Source: Brugia malayi
Taxonomy: Eukaryota > Nematoda > Chromadorea > Rhabditida > Onchocercidae
DNA: 64,000 nucleotides
Assembly (NCBI RefSeq): GCF_000002995.4
Contig: NW_025062475.1
Coordinates: 5,460,187-5,524,186, forward strand
Direction of reading: 5' to 3'
The notes under the pieces are model-generated. The model ran no database searches and was not told the DNA's origin. It saw only the letters and a list, made by a program, of their open reading frames with translations. How positions within the stretch are numbered: the stretch's first letter is position 1; each line of letters begins with the position of its first letter. This document shows positions 16,001 to 28,100 of the stretch, one piece after another. The position numbers and the translations under genes were made by a program.

Positions 16001-18902
16001 TTTAACTTTCGTTTTCTGAATGCTTTTGTGCACACATTTTCTTCATTTTTTATCAATTCCATACATCATTCATAGTTTATTTAAAAAAAAAGAAAAGGAA
16101 AAAAGTATTACAGGTGGAGCAAATTTGAATTTGGAAGATATGAATGGCCGAAATTGTTTACATATTGCTGCTTATCATGGTGATCAGAATCTTCCAACAA
16201 TTATCGATTTCATTCAAAATATTGATGCTCAGGTAGTTTTTTCTTCTTCGTATATATCTTTATTCTTATATGCTTTTCAATGATGTTTATAATTTTTAAG
16301 AAAGAAATTGAAACCATAAATGTGCTAATTTTTGCTTAGGATCACAATGGTCGTACTTCATTGATGCTTGCATCAAGTCAAGGTCATCTGATTGCTTGTC
16401 AACAGCTAATTGAACATGGTGCTGATACCGATGCTATTGATGAATTTGGTCGTACAGCCTTAATTATAGCTGCAATCAGTGGTTTCTTGGATGTTTGCGA
16501 GATGCTGGTCAGTTTTGGAGCTGATGAAGGTCATAAGGTATAACTTAAATGATGCATATGTTAATTAAATAACTTGTAGTAATTTGGAAAATATTTTGTC
16601 AACAGTTTGATTTTTCGATTTTTTACATGTCATTTTCGAATGAGCAGTTGAAAATATGTTACAAATATTGTTTTACTTTTTTTTTTGTTTACTCTTAAAA
16701 ATATTAAATATTCAGGATAATGATGGTGCGGTGGCATTGCATTATGCAGTTGCACATTCAGACTTGCAATTATGCAAATCATTAATTACTTCAACTACTG
16801 TTCAAGCTACTGACACGCGTGGTGTACATCCATTACTTATTGCTGGACAACGTTCCTCAGTTCCGGTAAATTAATTATTACTAAAATTAAATAAATAAAA
16901 TGATATAAATAATTGAAAAACACATTTATACATATTTTCAATGCATTTTAGTACAATACTATTGTTAGTATTTATATTTTTATAGCATAACATATATCAG
17001 AAATCAAAAAAACTATTACCGTTAATAATTATAAGGATGCATTAAATTAATACTTTTAATTGTTTTCACTGTTTATACTGTTATTTACTCTTCCTGAGTT
17101 TGATTTCAGATAGTGGAAGAACTGTTAAAAGTTGGCGCACCTATACATTTGCAATCACATGATGGTTTATCACCACTTCGTGCTGCAGCAATTAGTCGTA
17201 ATGAAAAAGTTTTGAAATATCTTTTAGAATATCTCCGAAAAAATGGTGAAAAATTGGAGCTAGATGAGCTTGATCTCGATGGCGTACCATTAATTCATAC
17301 ATTACTTGTTTTACGTGATAGATCTATGGTTACAATGTTACTTGAATATGGTGCTTCAGCTACGGTACGTGATTCACATGGACGAAGTTGTGCGCATATC
17401 GTTGCACAGGTATAATATCTCTCCTACTTTTTTTTCTTTTAATATGGTAAAATTTCAAAAAATGAATTCTTAACTTTTTCATATAAACAATATCAAGTAA
17501 TATTTATTTTCGAAATTTATATAAAAAAAAAATGATTACATTTTTCATTTTTTTTTTTTTTTGAAAAGATCTTCTCTCAGATACTAGAAAAATTTGTTCT
17601 CAACCATTAAAAAAAATTTAACATCCCGATATTACTTCTTTAAGCATATTTATTCAAATTTTGAAGTGAGCATTGTTTATCTTACAGTTAAATGATCTTA
17701 AATTAGCTGCTATTGTTCGAAAATATGGAGCAGAATTTGAAGCACGTGATGAAGATGGTCGTACACCATTAATGTTCGCTGTTTGGTCATCTAATTATAA
17801 AATTTGTCATTACATGTTAGAAACTATTGGAGTAGCACCAAATGCTGCTGATTATCAGGTTAAATATTAAATTTATCACCACCTATTATAATACGATTGA
17901 AAATATGCTAAAAATTGAAATATGTTTAAACTTTAATACTTTTTAAAATTTGTTAATCAGGTAATTAATTACAATCGTTTTTCGTTGTTTTTTAGATACA
18001 TTTTGATAGGTTCTTTTTAAAATATAATAATTCTAATTTCATTTCATGAAATTATGTCTTTTCAGGGTGCAACAGCATTAAACATAGCAGCTAATAACGG
18101 ACAACGTGATATAGTTATGCTATTGCTAAGATTTGGTGCTGAACCATCAATTTGTGATAATTTAGGTCGTTGTGCATCTGATGTAGCACAACTTGCAGGA
18201 CATGATCATATCAGGTTTCTTAGAGTTTCATTATTTTTACTATTGATAGAAAGTTTAAAAAAAAAAACAAAAAACAAAAAGAAATATAAATAAATAAAAT
18301 AAATAAAAAAGTTTTTTCTTACTTATAAAACACATAATTTAATATTTATCAGTTATATCTGTTTTAAAAATTTGAAATAATATTAATAATACTAATTTAA
18401 AAATATTAAATTGTTACATTTTTTTTTTGAATAAAAAAATTCCTGAGTAATTTTGTCTTTTCTATTTCTCTCTCTCTCTTCGTCCTTTCTGCTTTTTCTC
18501 TTCGTCTTTCTCTTTCTATCATTTCTTCTCTTATCCACTCCATCTTTAGGAAAACATTGGATAATTGTCGTGATTCGTACTCTTCTTTCACTTCTATTGA
18601 TCAACAAATTGATCATTTATTGATTTATCGGCAATCAAATTTTAAACCATTACCATGATCTGATCGATATATATATATACGCATATATGTATGCAGCATT
18701 TGTGAACATCCACTACAGGCAAATTCTAAAAAGTGCCAATGGTTCAGCGGATAGTTCAGGATTTGGTTCATTGCCAAGCAGTCCAATACAACAATCAAAT
18801 TCTAAATTTTTTTTACAACAACGAAATATTGGATCGTTGAAATCGAGCAATAATTCGCATGGTATTACAACAAAATGCAATACTTTAAAAATTAGTCATT
18901 AA
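1037..18902 (+). CDS. STAND NTPase with ankyrin repeats (TANC/ANKRD50-like)
   Basis: Probable large cytoplasmic scaffold or signalling NTPase. Exons: 1037-1150, 3948-4112, 5040-5156, 8798-8983, 9246-9732, 10100-10242, 12985-13234, 13883-13940, 15249-15402, 15752-15848, 16114-16232, 16340-16537, 16716-16865, 17110-17409, 17688-17858, 18066-18214, and a last exon at 18719-18902 or 18550-18658. All junctions are GT-AG and keep one frame, giving about 1013 residues (988 with the other end). Residues 26-33 form a Walker A loop (GAAYSGKT), 113-120 a Walker B strand ending in Asp (VLSFILID), and 140-148 a sensor-like strand (WLKLVITSR). Residues about 195-400 fit the helical and winged region seen in TANC/ANKRD50, including GHTLWAQF. 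From about 405 to 952 there are roughly 16 ankyrin units with motifs such as GRTALMAAA and GATALNIAANNGQ. A Ser-rich tail follows. The first ATG is uncertain because the frame is open to 992; N-terminal exons may be missing. TANC versus ANKRD50 orthology is not settled. Confidence 0.85.
1151..3947 (+). other. Ankyrin gene intron 1
   Basis: A 2.8-kb intron between the Walker A exon and the next exon, which begins at an ATTATAG acceptor. It is AT-rich with homopolymer runs and a GA tract near its end. I see no supported exon in it, though a short phase-0 exon cannot be excluded because STAND proteins often have more residues after the P-loop. Confidence 0.5.
3574..3612. repeat. GA-rich microsatellite
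   Basis: Imperfect (GA)n tract with GGGA interruptions inside intron 1 of the ankyrin gene. Confidence 0.8.
4659..4704. repeat. Self-complementary (CA)n(TA)n(TG)n microsatellite
   Basis: CA units run into TA units and then TG units, so the tract is almost perfectly palindromic and could fold into a hairpin or cruciform. It lies in intron 2 of the ankyrin gene. Confidence 0.8.
5157..8797 (+). other. Ankyrin gene intron 3
   Basis: A 3.6-kb AT-rich intron between the Walker B exon and the sensor exon. It holds a (GA)n tract at 7821-7850 and a G/A-biased stretch at about 7370-7640. Just before the acceptor, about 8616-8670 resembles 8747-8797, which suggests a decayed local duplication. No exon supported. 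Confidence 0.5.
7821..7850. repeat. (GA)n microsatellite
   Basis: About 13 GA units in intron 3 of the ankyrin gene. Confidence 0.85.
10243..12984 (+). other. Ankyrin gene intron 6
   Basis: A 2.7-kb intron separating the NTPase half from the first ankyrin exon. It is AT-rich, with a diverged local duplication around 11920-12000 built on an AAACAATGGG word. The open frame at 12614-12877 lacks family features and matching splice phase, so I read no exon here. Confidence 0.5.
15610..15633. repeat. (TA)n microsatellite
   Basis: About 12 TA units in the intron between ankyrin exons 15249-15402 and 15752-15848. Confidence 0.85.
18550..18658 (+). CDS. Alternative last exon A of the ankyrin gene
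   Basis: Starts after a CATCTTTAG acceptor. Exon 18066-18214 ends in phase 2 with AG; the first base here, G, completes an Arg codon. The frame then runs 36 residues (RKTLDNCRDSYSSF and on) to TGA at 18656-18658. Its product would be 988 residues and lack the Ser-rich tail of the other end. Either exon fits the same donor, so they look like alternative terminal exons, though one could be fortuitous. Confidence 0.5.
18719..18902 (+). CDS. Alternative last exon B of the ankyrin gene
   Basis: Starts after a CCACTACAG acceptor, again with a G that completes the Arg codon left by exon 18066-18214. It encodes about 61 residues ending with TAA, beginning RQILKSANGSADSSGFGS and rich in Ser, Asn and Gln, a typical low-complexity tail. 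I prefer this as the main 3' end because the tail looks more like maintained coding sequence. Confidence 0.6.
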
Positions 18903-19301
18903 AAAAAATGAAATTTTGTTTAAATTTACCTGTGATGATATGTACATGAATATACATAAATATATTTCATTATTTTCCATATATAATTTTCACATGTATG
19001 ATTTAATCTTTTTAAGGTTTAACTTGCTTTTTGAATTATCAAATTTTTATTCCTGAATGATGTAGCTATACTTGATAATGCTGTACATTGATATGATATT
19101 AATCATTTACGAATTTATGCAAACTATAACTGTGACAACGTTTCTGTTATTATGAACTTAGGACTAGTTTACATTATCGAATAAATGATACGAATTGATA
19201 GCACATTGATAACATTATAAATTCATGCAAATTATAATTGTACCAAGTTACTATTGTTATGAATTGAAGAAAAAATTCCTATGGATATAATACAAATTCC
19301 A

Positions 19302-19396
19302 TTGTTAAGTAGCAAATTATACAGTAAATTTATATATATATATATATAAATATATAAATTTATATATATATCAATTGTTAAGTAGCAAATTTATAT
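19302..19396. repeat. Direct repeat flanking TA-rich tract in the 3' UTR
   Basis: The word ATTGTTAAGTAGCAAATT occurs at about 19302 and again at about 19374, separated by TA repeats and repeated AAATTTATATATATA words. It looks like a small tandem duplication that included the microsatellite. Confidence 0.6.
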
Positions 19397-19780
19397 ATGT
19401 ATCAATAATTACCAAAATTTTGTTGACTTCTTATTTGAGTGTTTTCTTCTTATTATTTTTGTAAATGAAATGATCTCACGTTCATTCTTCCTGTCGTGCC
19501 ATTTGTTAAAGATATTCTTTTATAATTACAATGATACTTCTTTATTAAATCTTATCCCTGAAAAGTTTAATTTATTCGGTAACTCCGAAATGATCAACTG
19601 GTTAAATTGGAGTAATTCATGAATTTCCAATCTACTTCCGTACTTTTATGTAATTTCTCCATTAACAATAGTCGTATGTTTGTCATGTTACTTTCTTTTT
19701 AATTATATTATGTTCACATATATTTGTATTTTAAGGTATTATTCTATCACATGCCTTATTTCTCCGGTGTATTATTTATT

Positions 19781-19786
19781 AATAAA
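19781..19786 (+). promoter_or_regulatory. Candidate poly(A) signal, ankyrin gene
   Basis: AATAAA followed about 14 bases later by a genomic A run. It is 0.9 kb after the stop at 18902; the earlier AATAAA at 19180 is an alternative. Confidence 0.4.
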
Positions 19787-22167
19787 GTTTTTTTTTTCAA
19801 AAAAAAAAAAAAAAAAAAAACGTTGTCTTAATTAACTAATCAAAATATTTTCGCTCGTTTTATCATTATTGGATAGGCTTATTAGAAGGTAAACTGATTA
19901 GAAATTTGAAAATAAGTCAATGTCTGTTCAATTATTTTTAGTTAGATGTTTAAGCATTTTTTAGAGAATACATCGGAAAGAGGATATTAATAAAAGTTAT
20001 GTCGATAACAAAAATTCTTGTTAGCTAATCATGTTGGCTATCAGATAGCCTAATTGCCCAAGTTTATTTTATTACAGTCTATTGCTTGTGTTTAACACTG
20101 AATTGAGGCGAATCGAATTAAAATTTAAATTAATATTAGTATTAGATAATTCCTTGTTGTTGGTAAGATTGGAATTATTTATCGTAAGATATCTCGATAT
20201 ACATGGCGATCATGCAGGTAATTATTTTGCAGTCGGTGAGAAAGAAATAATCGATTAATATTTCCCAGACTTTCCAATTATTATAAAGTGAAATGTTAAA
20301 ATCGCTTCATTTAATATTCAGAATTTGAGAAATCATTTTGATTCTCTCATTTTAGCATTTGAAATTAAAGTTAGATTCTGCAAATTCTATTTAATCATTC
20401 TGTTATTTTATTATTTAGTAATTAGAATTTGAATTGCAAAATCAGTGTGTCAAGGCGTAACAAATTTTTCATGATTAAGCATAAATAAATTCTTTTTTTG
20501 CGAGGGTCAGCCCAATGTGACAATTTTAGTTCATTTGACTGCAAATTAAAGATGTTGCAAAATTTTTTTTGCTTTCTTTTCACTTAAAATAGGAAAGAGA
20601 GAAAGTATACAATGGGGGAGGAAGAAGAAAGAAAAGGTAAATTCAATTCATTCAAATAGATGAATCTTTTCGAGTTTCTTTCCACTTTTTTAATGCGTGA
20701 AATAATATTTTCTATGAGAACTACATAATAACAAATGTTACCTGTAATTCATTTTTTTCAGGCAATAATGTTCAAAAAGAATAAATGATGAAATATATAA
20801 TGATGTGATGATGATGACGATAGTGTAATAATTGCTCCTAGTTAATATGAAGCAGGTGATATTGAAATAATTTGAAATAATGATGTCATTTCAATCTATA
20901 TTTAACGATTTTTTTTCACTCAAAATATTTCTTCTATACTATAGACTTGGGTAATGCTTAATTCATTTTCCGACTCATTTCCCTTGTGGTTTCACTTTTT
21001 GATACTTTAGCTAACTCAATATTTCTTCTCACTTATTTCCCAGAAGGCATTTTGCTTATTTCTTAGTTACTTTCCATTTTCCTTTTTTCCAAATTTCGAA
21101 ATATTCATTCTTACCGCCTAGCTTATTGTTATTGCATTCGATTCATTTTCGATATCTTATTAGCGTGGTAAACTTTATAACAGATAATGAAATAAGTGCT
21201 TGAAGTTGACAAATAAGCACATTAATATTGAAAGCTGGAATATTTTTGATAAATTATTTTAATGTTTCAGTTAATCATTTCTTTTTTATCCCTTTTAGCA
21301 GTAATTATTTAGAGTTAAAAAGAATAGTTTAATAAAATGATGAAATTATTATTGACAATTAAGATTCATTCATAACTTAATCATAACTTAATCAAATATT
21401 TTATTTTCTTTATGAGAAAAAAGAAAGATGTAAATTGAAGAATGGAAATGGAATTAAATATATATTTACTTATAACTTCGAATATTTTCAACTCATCCAT
21501 ACCTTCTTTTTTAATTCTTCCCTCAAAAGAATTGAACATATTTAATTACGCTAAAAATTTTCATATAATTAGATAATTATAATTTGCTTGTTTTTGCATG
21601 CATACCGTTAGCATTACCTATTTTTTTATTACGACATTACTTTTTTCTTTTTAATTTCCATCCAGTAACCTTTCAGAGTCATTCTGAAATAATATCACTA
21701 TTGAATGGAGATAACAAAACATTGATAAGAACAATAAGCGCTATAATATATGTTAGTTATTCAGTCAAATCAAAAGAGGCGGAAAACAAATCACAAAAAA
21801 AAAAAAAAACGAAAGAAAAAAAAGAGCGCAGCACCTCTACTATACTGGCTTTTGTAAATTTTATACACAAAAAAAGAGACATATTTTTCTCCTGACGAAA
21901 TAATTTTTGTCGATAATTTCAATTATTTAGCATATTACATTGATGGCAAAGGAACCAAATGGTTGAATTCAAGCATAATTCTTCAAAAAAAAAAAACAAA
22001 AACAAAACATAAACTCCTTCTTGATTTCTTAAAAACGAAATTTATCAACGATTTGATCAGCAAAAGGATTTTCAAAAATTACCTGTTTGTTTATTACGAA
22101 TTTTAGAAATTAAAAAAATCGAAAAAAGAGAAGAAAAAACACAATTAGAAATGAATTGAAATAAACA

Positions 22168-22173
22168 TTTATT
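22168..22173 (-). promoter_or_regulatory. Candidate poly(A) signal, receptor gene
   Basis: On the minus strand AATAAA starts one base after the TAG stop at 22177-22175. It sits in a nearly palindromic stretch that also offers AATAAA on the plus strand. If used, the 3' UTR would be only about 20-30 bases. Confidence 0.45.
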
Positions 22174-22174
22174 G

Positions 22175-25100
22175 CTATGAACGTTTAAAATCACAACTTA
22201 AAATACGTATAAGTGTTTTCTTAAATTGCTGATTAGCCATGGCATAGCAAAATGGATTAATTGGACTATTCATATAACATAGAAAATAACTAATGGAATA
22301 GAAGAAATTGAATATTTTCGAATTCTTACACGAATCACAAAATCCCATCACCGTTGCTAATACATAAAACGGTGTCCAAAGAATTGTAAATGTTCCAAGG
22401 ATAAATGTTATTGTACGTAATGCCTAAAACAAAAGAAAATAAAAAAAAAAAAAAGAAACTCTTCGTTAAAATTATATAGCTATTACATAATTATTAGCTT
22501 ATCTATTCATTTTTAATGTTCATGCTTAAAATATTTAATATTAGTCATAAAATTTTAAACTTAATTTTTTTTCTCGAAAATTTTTAAATAATTCAAAAAA
22601 TAACCTTTCGTGCTCGATTTTCAGATTTTGATTTATATTCATTCTTGCATTGTTGCTTTTTAAGTCGTCCTAAACTTCTTTTACGAACAACATTAATGAT
22701 ATTATAAATGCCTTGTAAAGAATGCTTTCGTGGTGTCACTTGAGCGGCTGTTAGCAGCGGTCGACGTACTTCCTCCGATGTTACCAAAATATGCTTTGGT
22801 TCCTCGATAACCTCAAATTGAAGGAATATTTTTAACAAATTATTTTTAGATATAATGAAATAAATATAAAATTACAAATGATGCAATTATTGCTAAATAT
22901 TTATGATAAGAATTAAATTCTACATCATTTTTTTTCAACAGATTATTTCAAATATAAATAAACCTCAATCCGAGGCGGTATCTCATAAACATCATCATGC
23001 CCAACTAATGATGTTAAACTATCAATATCAATAAATGGAATACGATGAGCGGCACTGAATGGTGTTTGCTGTTCTGCATCCGGATCCGAAATTTCCGGTG
23101 ATACACATGGTGCTGTACTTTCACGTTCCATAGCACTGCTTACTTTTGAGCTTAGTTCACTAATAAATAATATTAATTTGTTGTAGATAATGCTGAATAG
23201 TTATTTGATAAAAATGAGATTTTGATATTTGTAAAATTCGTCACAATTGTAAAAAAATTCCAATAGGAACTAATACAATATATGATAAAACTTACAAATG
23301 GCACACAATTCTTTCTTCATTAGGTATGTTCTCATCATTAATGCAATCTACTTGAGCATTTCTCAAATTTGAAATGAACGAAAGCGGCTTTTTGATTGAA
23401 AATCCTCTGCTATTGTTTGATTCACCTTTGATACTGTAATATCATACATACATTCATGCCACCTTCACATTTCATACTGTAGCATTACATTGTCATTCTA
23501 ACCCTATACACATCTTAAACTTTCTCTACATCTTGATGCTGCAATATTACGCATAAACTTGGACCATCCCGATACTGTAACACTATGCAGCTATGCTACC
23601 CCGGTACTGTAACATTGTGCAGCTATAGTTTGATGCAATAATATCTTTACTATTAATACTGTAACATCACATAATCTTTAGTACTGGTACTATAGTATCA
23701 TACTCTACACTATTCTTATATCCTCATATTGTAATACTACATATACCTATATATATATACACTTAATGCTATACTCACATCGTGATACTACACACTGTAC
23801 ACTCATTCTGTTTTTACATCTTCATATTGCACACATTCATAGTAATATTGCACTCTTATACTAATACCATCAATTGAAAAATACCACTTATTACTTCAAA
23901 CTTCAAAATAAAATAAGGTAAATAATCTCATCATTAACTCTATTACAAATTTATATCAATTTAAAGTATAAATTACAAAGCCAAAGACTGGAGGAAATAT
24001 TTTAAAAGCATAACTAGCCTTCTCTTTGGGACCAAAGGTATTATGGAAGTATTGATATCGGCAGTAGCAACAGTATTCGTAATAGCAGTAGTTTCTTTTC
24101 CAACCGGATGAACGATATTGTTATTACTGCTTTGGTGATGTAACTGCTTTTTAGAAGCTGTTGGAAGTTGTCGAGAATTAATTGCTGTTGCGTTTCTGAA
24201 ATGATACGTATATGTTTGTATGTACGTGTGTACACGCATATGTGTATATTTAATATTCTGAAGGGCCTACCATTGAATAAGAATCAAATGATGCAATAAG
24301 GTATTAAGGGGAAGAAGTACGATATCAGAAAAAAGAAACAAATTAATTTATAAAATATTATTTCAAATAATTATCAGATATGTACAGAAATAATTCAGCA
24401 AATATTCAACAAATATCTGAATATATAATATATATAAGCATATTAGCATTATTTATAAAATAATATGTAATAGTTAATGTTAAATAACTACAAATCCTGT
24501 ATCTCCACCAATATACCATCTTTAGGTGCAATCTCTAACAGTATTTGACCAATTTTCAAAGTGACAATTTTTTTTTTTTTCAAATAAACATTGTTGTTTT
24601 AGGATAGTTAAATAAGAAAGGAACAATTCAAATTAAAAGATTGAAATGAAAAAAAAAGGAAGAGAAAATAAATGATGACTTTTGCGACTGAAAAATTTTA
24701 TTTTCGTTTGTAAATGTTAGTGATTCATTCATTTTGAATGATTTGCAAAAAAAAAAAAAGTGTCAAACTTTTATTTTAATTTATGTTTACTGTTTTTGAT
24801 GTATAATAAGTTATCACATAAACTGATGGAAACATTCATGTTAGAAAAATATGAAAAAATACTAGGCTTTCCCTTTTTAGTGTAATACAAGTTTTTTTTT
24901 TTTCACAGTACAGAATAGAAAAGCATTTCGGCAAGAAAATCTTGATGAAATTTGTTTGAGAATGTGTCAGTTTATAGAAAGTATTCAGCTTTTTTCATTG
25001 TTTGTTTTTTCATTTTTTTTTTTTTTTTTTTTTTTTTGCCTTTTTTTGAGACTTGATGAGGAAGAATATTGTGTAAATTGAAATTTCAAGAATCACTTCA

Positions 25101-28100
25101 ATATCTAAACATAATATTGATGCAGGCATATTCCCTTGAGTTTTTATAATAACGCACAAAATTGGCACAAAAATTGCTGACTATTTTAGGTGACAAACAA
25201 CAAATTTTTTTTGCCACGTTATATGTAAGGATGAAAAAAAAATTTTTTTCTTTTTTTTTGGTTTATTAATAAATAAATTACGAAATTGATTTTATTTGTT
25301 GTTTGGAGTAATTGTATTTAATACACTCACAGTTTAGTTTTTCATTTAACTTATTTTTTCTCGTTCCATTTATATGTATATTTATATACTTGTCATTATA
25401 ATAACAGATGCTGTAAATTGTAACAATTCAATTATACGATAGAATTTTATTATAAAAGCTTTTAAAAATATTATATGATTACAATTTCAGTTTTTTATTT
25501 ATATTCTATAGTCTAATGATTTTGTCTAATCTCATTTCAAAATAGAAATGAAAAAAAAAAAACATTTTGAAAATTTACTTTCCTTTTTTTTTGTTTCACT
25601 TATTTCTTATTTTATTCTTCAAATTTCATTAATTTTTCTTGACTCATGGCTTTTTCCCTAAAATCTATCTCAAAACTTATATATACATGCATATTAAGTT
25701 TTTTATTTTTCATAGTCGAATGCTCTTTTCTTAAGAAGTCAAGAAAGCAAGAGAGATAACATCATCGGGGACTTCCTTCTTGTTGATCCAAACATTTTCA
25801 TCCTTGTTTTTAAAGTAAGACTTTACCACTGTAAAGTTAATGTAAATATTTTTTTTCTGCTTTCAATGGCAAAAAAAGCTATAGGAAATGGAATTTAACA
25901 CTAAATTTCATTTCATCCATTTAACAGTCTTGTCAAAAAATCAATAAAAGGCAATTTAGGGTCATTGGTGAGGGAATTGAAAGTTTTTAAGCACTAGGAA
26001 AAATATGATGCATAAAAATGAGTGAAAAAAAAAAAAGAAGATAGAAGAAAGGACAAGAGGGAAATTTTTAAAATGAAGAACTATACAAATTTGATTATAC
26101 ATTCTCGAGGACGAATGACTAATGGAAAGGAGAGTATCAATGCGGGCCAGTGGGGTCATCTTATATTTAATTTTAAAATAGGCACAAACATGTGCAAGCA
26201 TATTTGTGGTTTGTCATTGCAAATTAGAGTATTGCAGTGGAAAATTCTAGGTAATGATAGTTTTTTTTTTTGCTGAATTTCTGGATAATAGTAGTATTTT
26301 TCTTCTTTTTTTAATTTTCTAGATAATGATATTGATTATTGAATAAGTAAATAAAGCTATTAAACTAAAAAAAAGAATAAAAAATAGAAGAAACCTTGAG
26401 TGTGATGAAGATGAAGTTTCCGGTACACTTTCCTGTTCACTACTTTTACATGCTGTTAAAGAAGGTGTTTCTTGCTTCGTATTCCTTCTCATTTCATTTA
26501 ACATTGCTAATCGTTTGTTTTTCTAGAATATTTTATACTATAATATAAGTCAATCTTTCGAGAAAACATTTCCGTTTTTTACGGAAAAAAAAAAGTAAGA
26601 TAAAAAAGAGGAAAGAGGAGGGAAAAAATGAGAAAATAACTAAAATAATAATGGATTCAAATTAAAAAAAAAAAAAACTAAATAAAAATTGAAATAAAAA
26701 TTTTATTTCGCAAAAAAAAATTGATATCCATATTTACCTGTTCACTTTTAGCAGCTAATAATTTAGCAGCTCGGTAAATACCCCAATATAAATACAACAT
26801 GACAAATAATGTTGACCAATAATATGAGATATACATTCCCATATTTAAAATTGGATTTGTCATAAATTGCACATAACATTCATCATCTTTCAATATTCGC
26901 TCACCCGTAAATTTATCATAGCCAAATATTGACAAGCCAAATAATATGGTTGGAATCTAAAATGAAATGTTGCTGAAATGAAATGTTCGTCTGTGCTTCT
27001 AGTGCGTTCTTCATATTGTTCTCTCATGTATAAAAAGTGATAAATTCTAATAGAGAATATTTATTTGCTCATTAAGCAATTTGATAAAAGAAATAAAAAA
27101 AAAAGCGATAGAAAAAATCAAAAAAAAAAAAAAAAAAAGGAAAGGAAAAGGAAAAGAATGAACGAAAAACAAAGCACAATCTGAGAAAAGAAAAAAAAAA
27201 TATCCGATAATTCTGAAAATATTCAATAATTGATTATTTCAAAAAAATAATGAAATGGTTTTTTTCTTGGAAAAGAAAAAGAAAGGTATTTGTTTTAAAT
27301 TAGTTTAAGAAATTTCCAACGGAAGTAAATTAGTAGTTTTTATTTCGGTTTTTAACACTACAACAATAATAATAATATTTCACAGTTAATAAATAAAATT
27401 ACCAGCCATATAATTGCTACGGTTAAGATAAACCGTCGTGGTGTCCTCCAATTTCGATAGGCTGCAGGATACTTTACTGAACAATACCTGAAATATACCA
27501 AATTAAGCAGCTTATCTACATTGCATACCTCATTAACGTCTCTAAAATTACTGCTAACATAAAACCTTAATGTCTGGGCAGTTTTTTTTTTTCCTTCGTT
27601 AACAAACAATGAATATGATTGATTTATTTTAACAAATATTAATTTTTTCGCTTATAATATTATTTTTTTTTTTTTGAGTAAATAAATGAGAACATTATGA
27701 ATTCGTCTGTTTGTTACGCAATAAAATGTTATAATTATTCATTAATCATAATTAAATAAACAATTATTAAAATGCATAATTTTATAAGTAGGAAAAATAT
27801 TAATGTCAAAAATGAATGGAAATCAATTCAATTCCATTACCTATCAATTGTGATACCAAGTACGGTATATATTGATGCGAGACAAACGACATAATCGACC
27901 ATTAACCATAAGTCACAAAGAAACCAACCAAAATGCCAGCGTTGATCACTGAGGAGGAAATGTGTATACATAGGAATACCTTCCAAACCAATTAACTATA
28001 ATTAAAATTTAAATTAATTGCTAACTCTAATTAATTAGTAACTGTAATTACCGTAACATTAGTAAGAGTAATTAATAGCTAATTGAAGAAATATATGTAC

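Larger units (their letters stand above)
18903..22174. other. 3' regions and intergenic space between convergent genes
   Basis: Holds the likely 3' UTR of the ankyrin gene, with AATAAA at 19180-19185 and 19781-19786, the second followed by a long A run. Between them are duplicated segments (about 19085-19165 and 19199-19268) and TA-rich repeats. The rest to 22174 is AT-rich without a supported gene; the open frame at 21584-21895 is low-complexity. Confidence 0.55.

Noticed and set aside
21584..21895. 103-codon open frame between convergent genes
   Set aside because: Hydrophobic then poly-Lys, explained by T and A runs; no domain.
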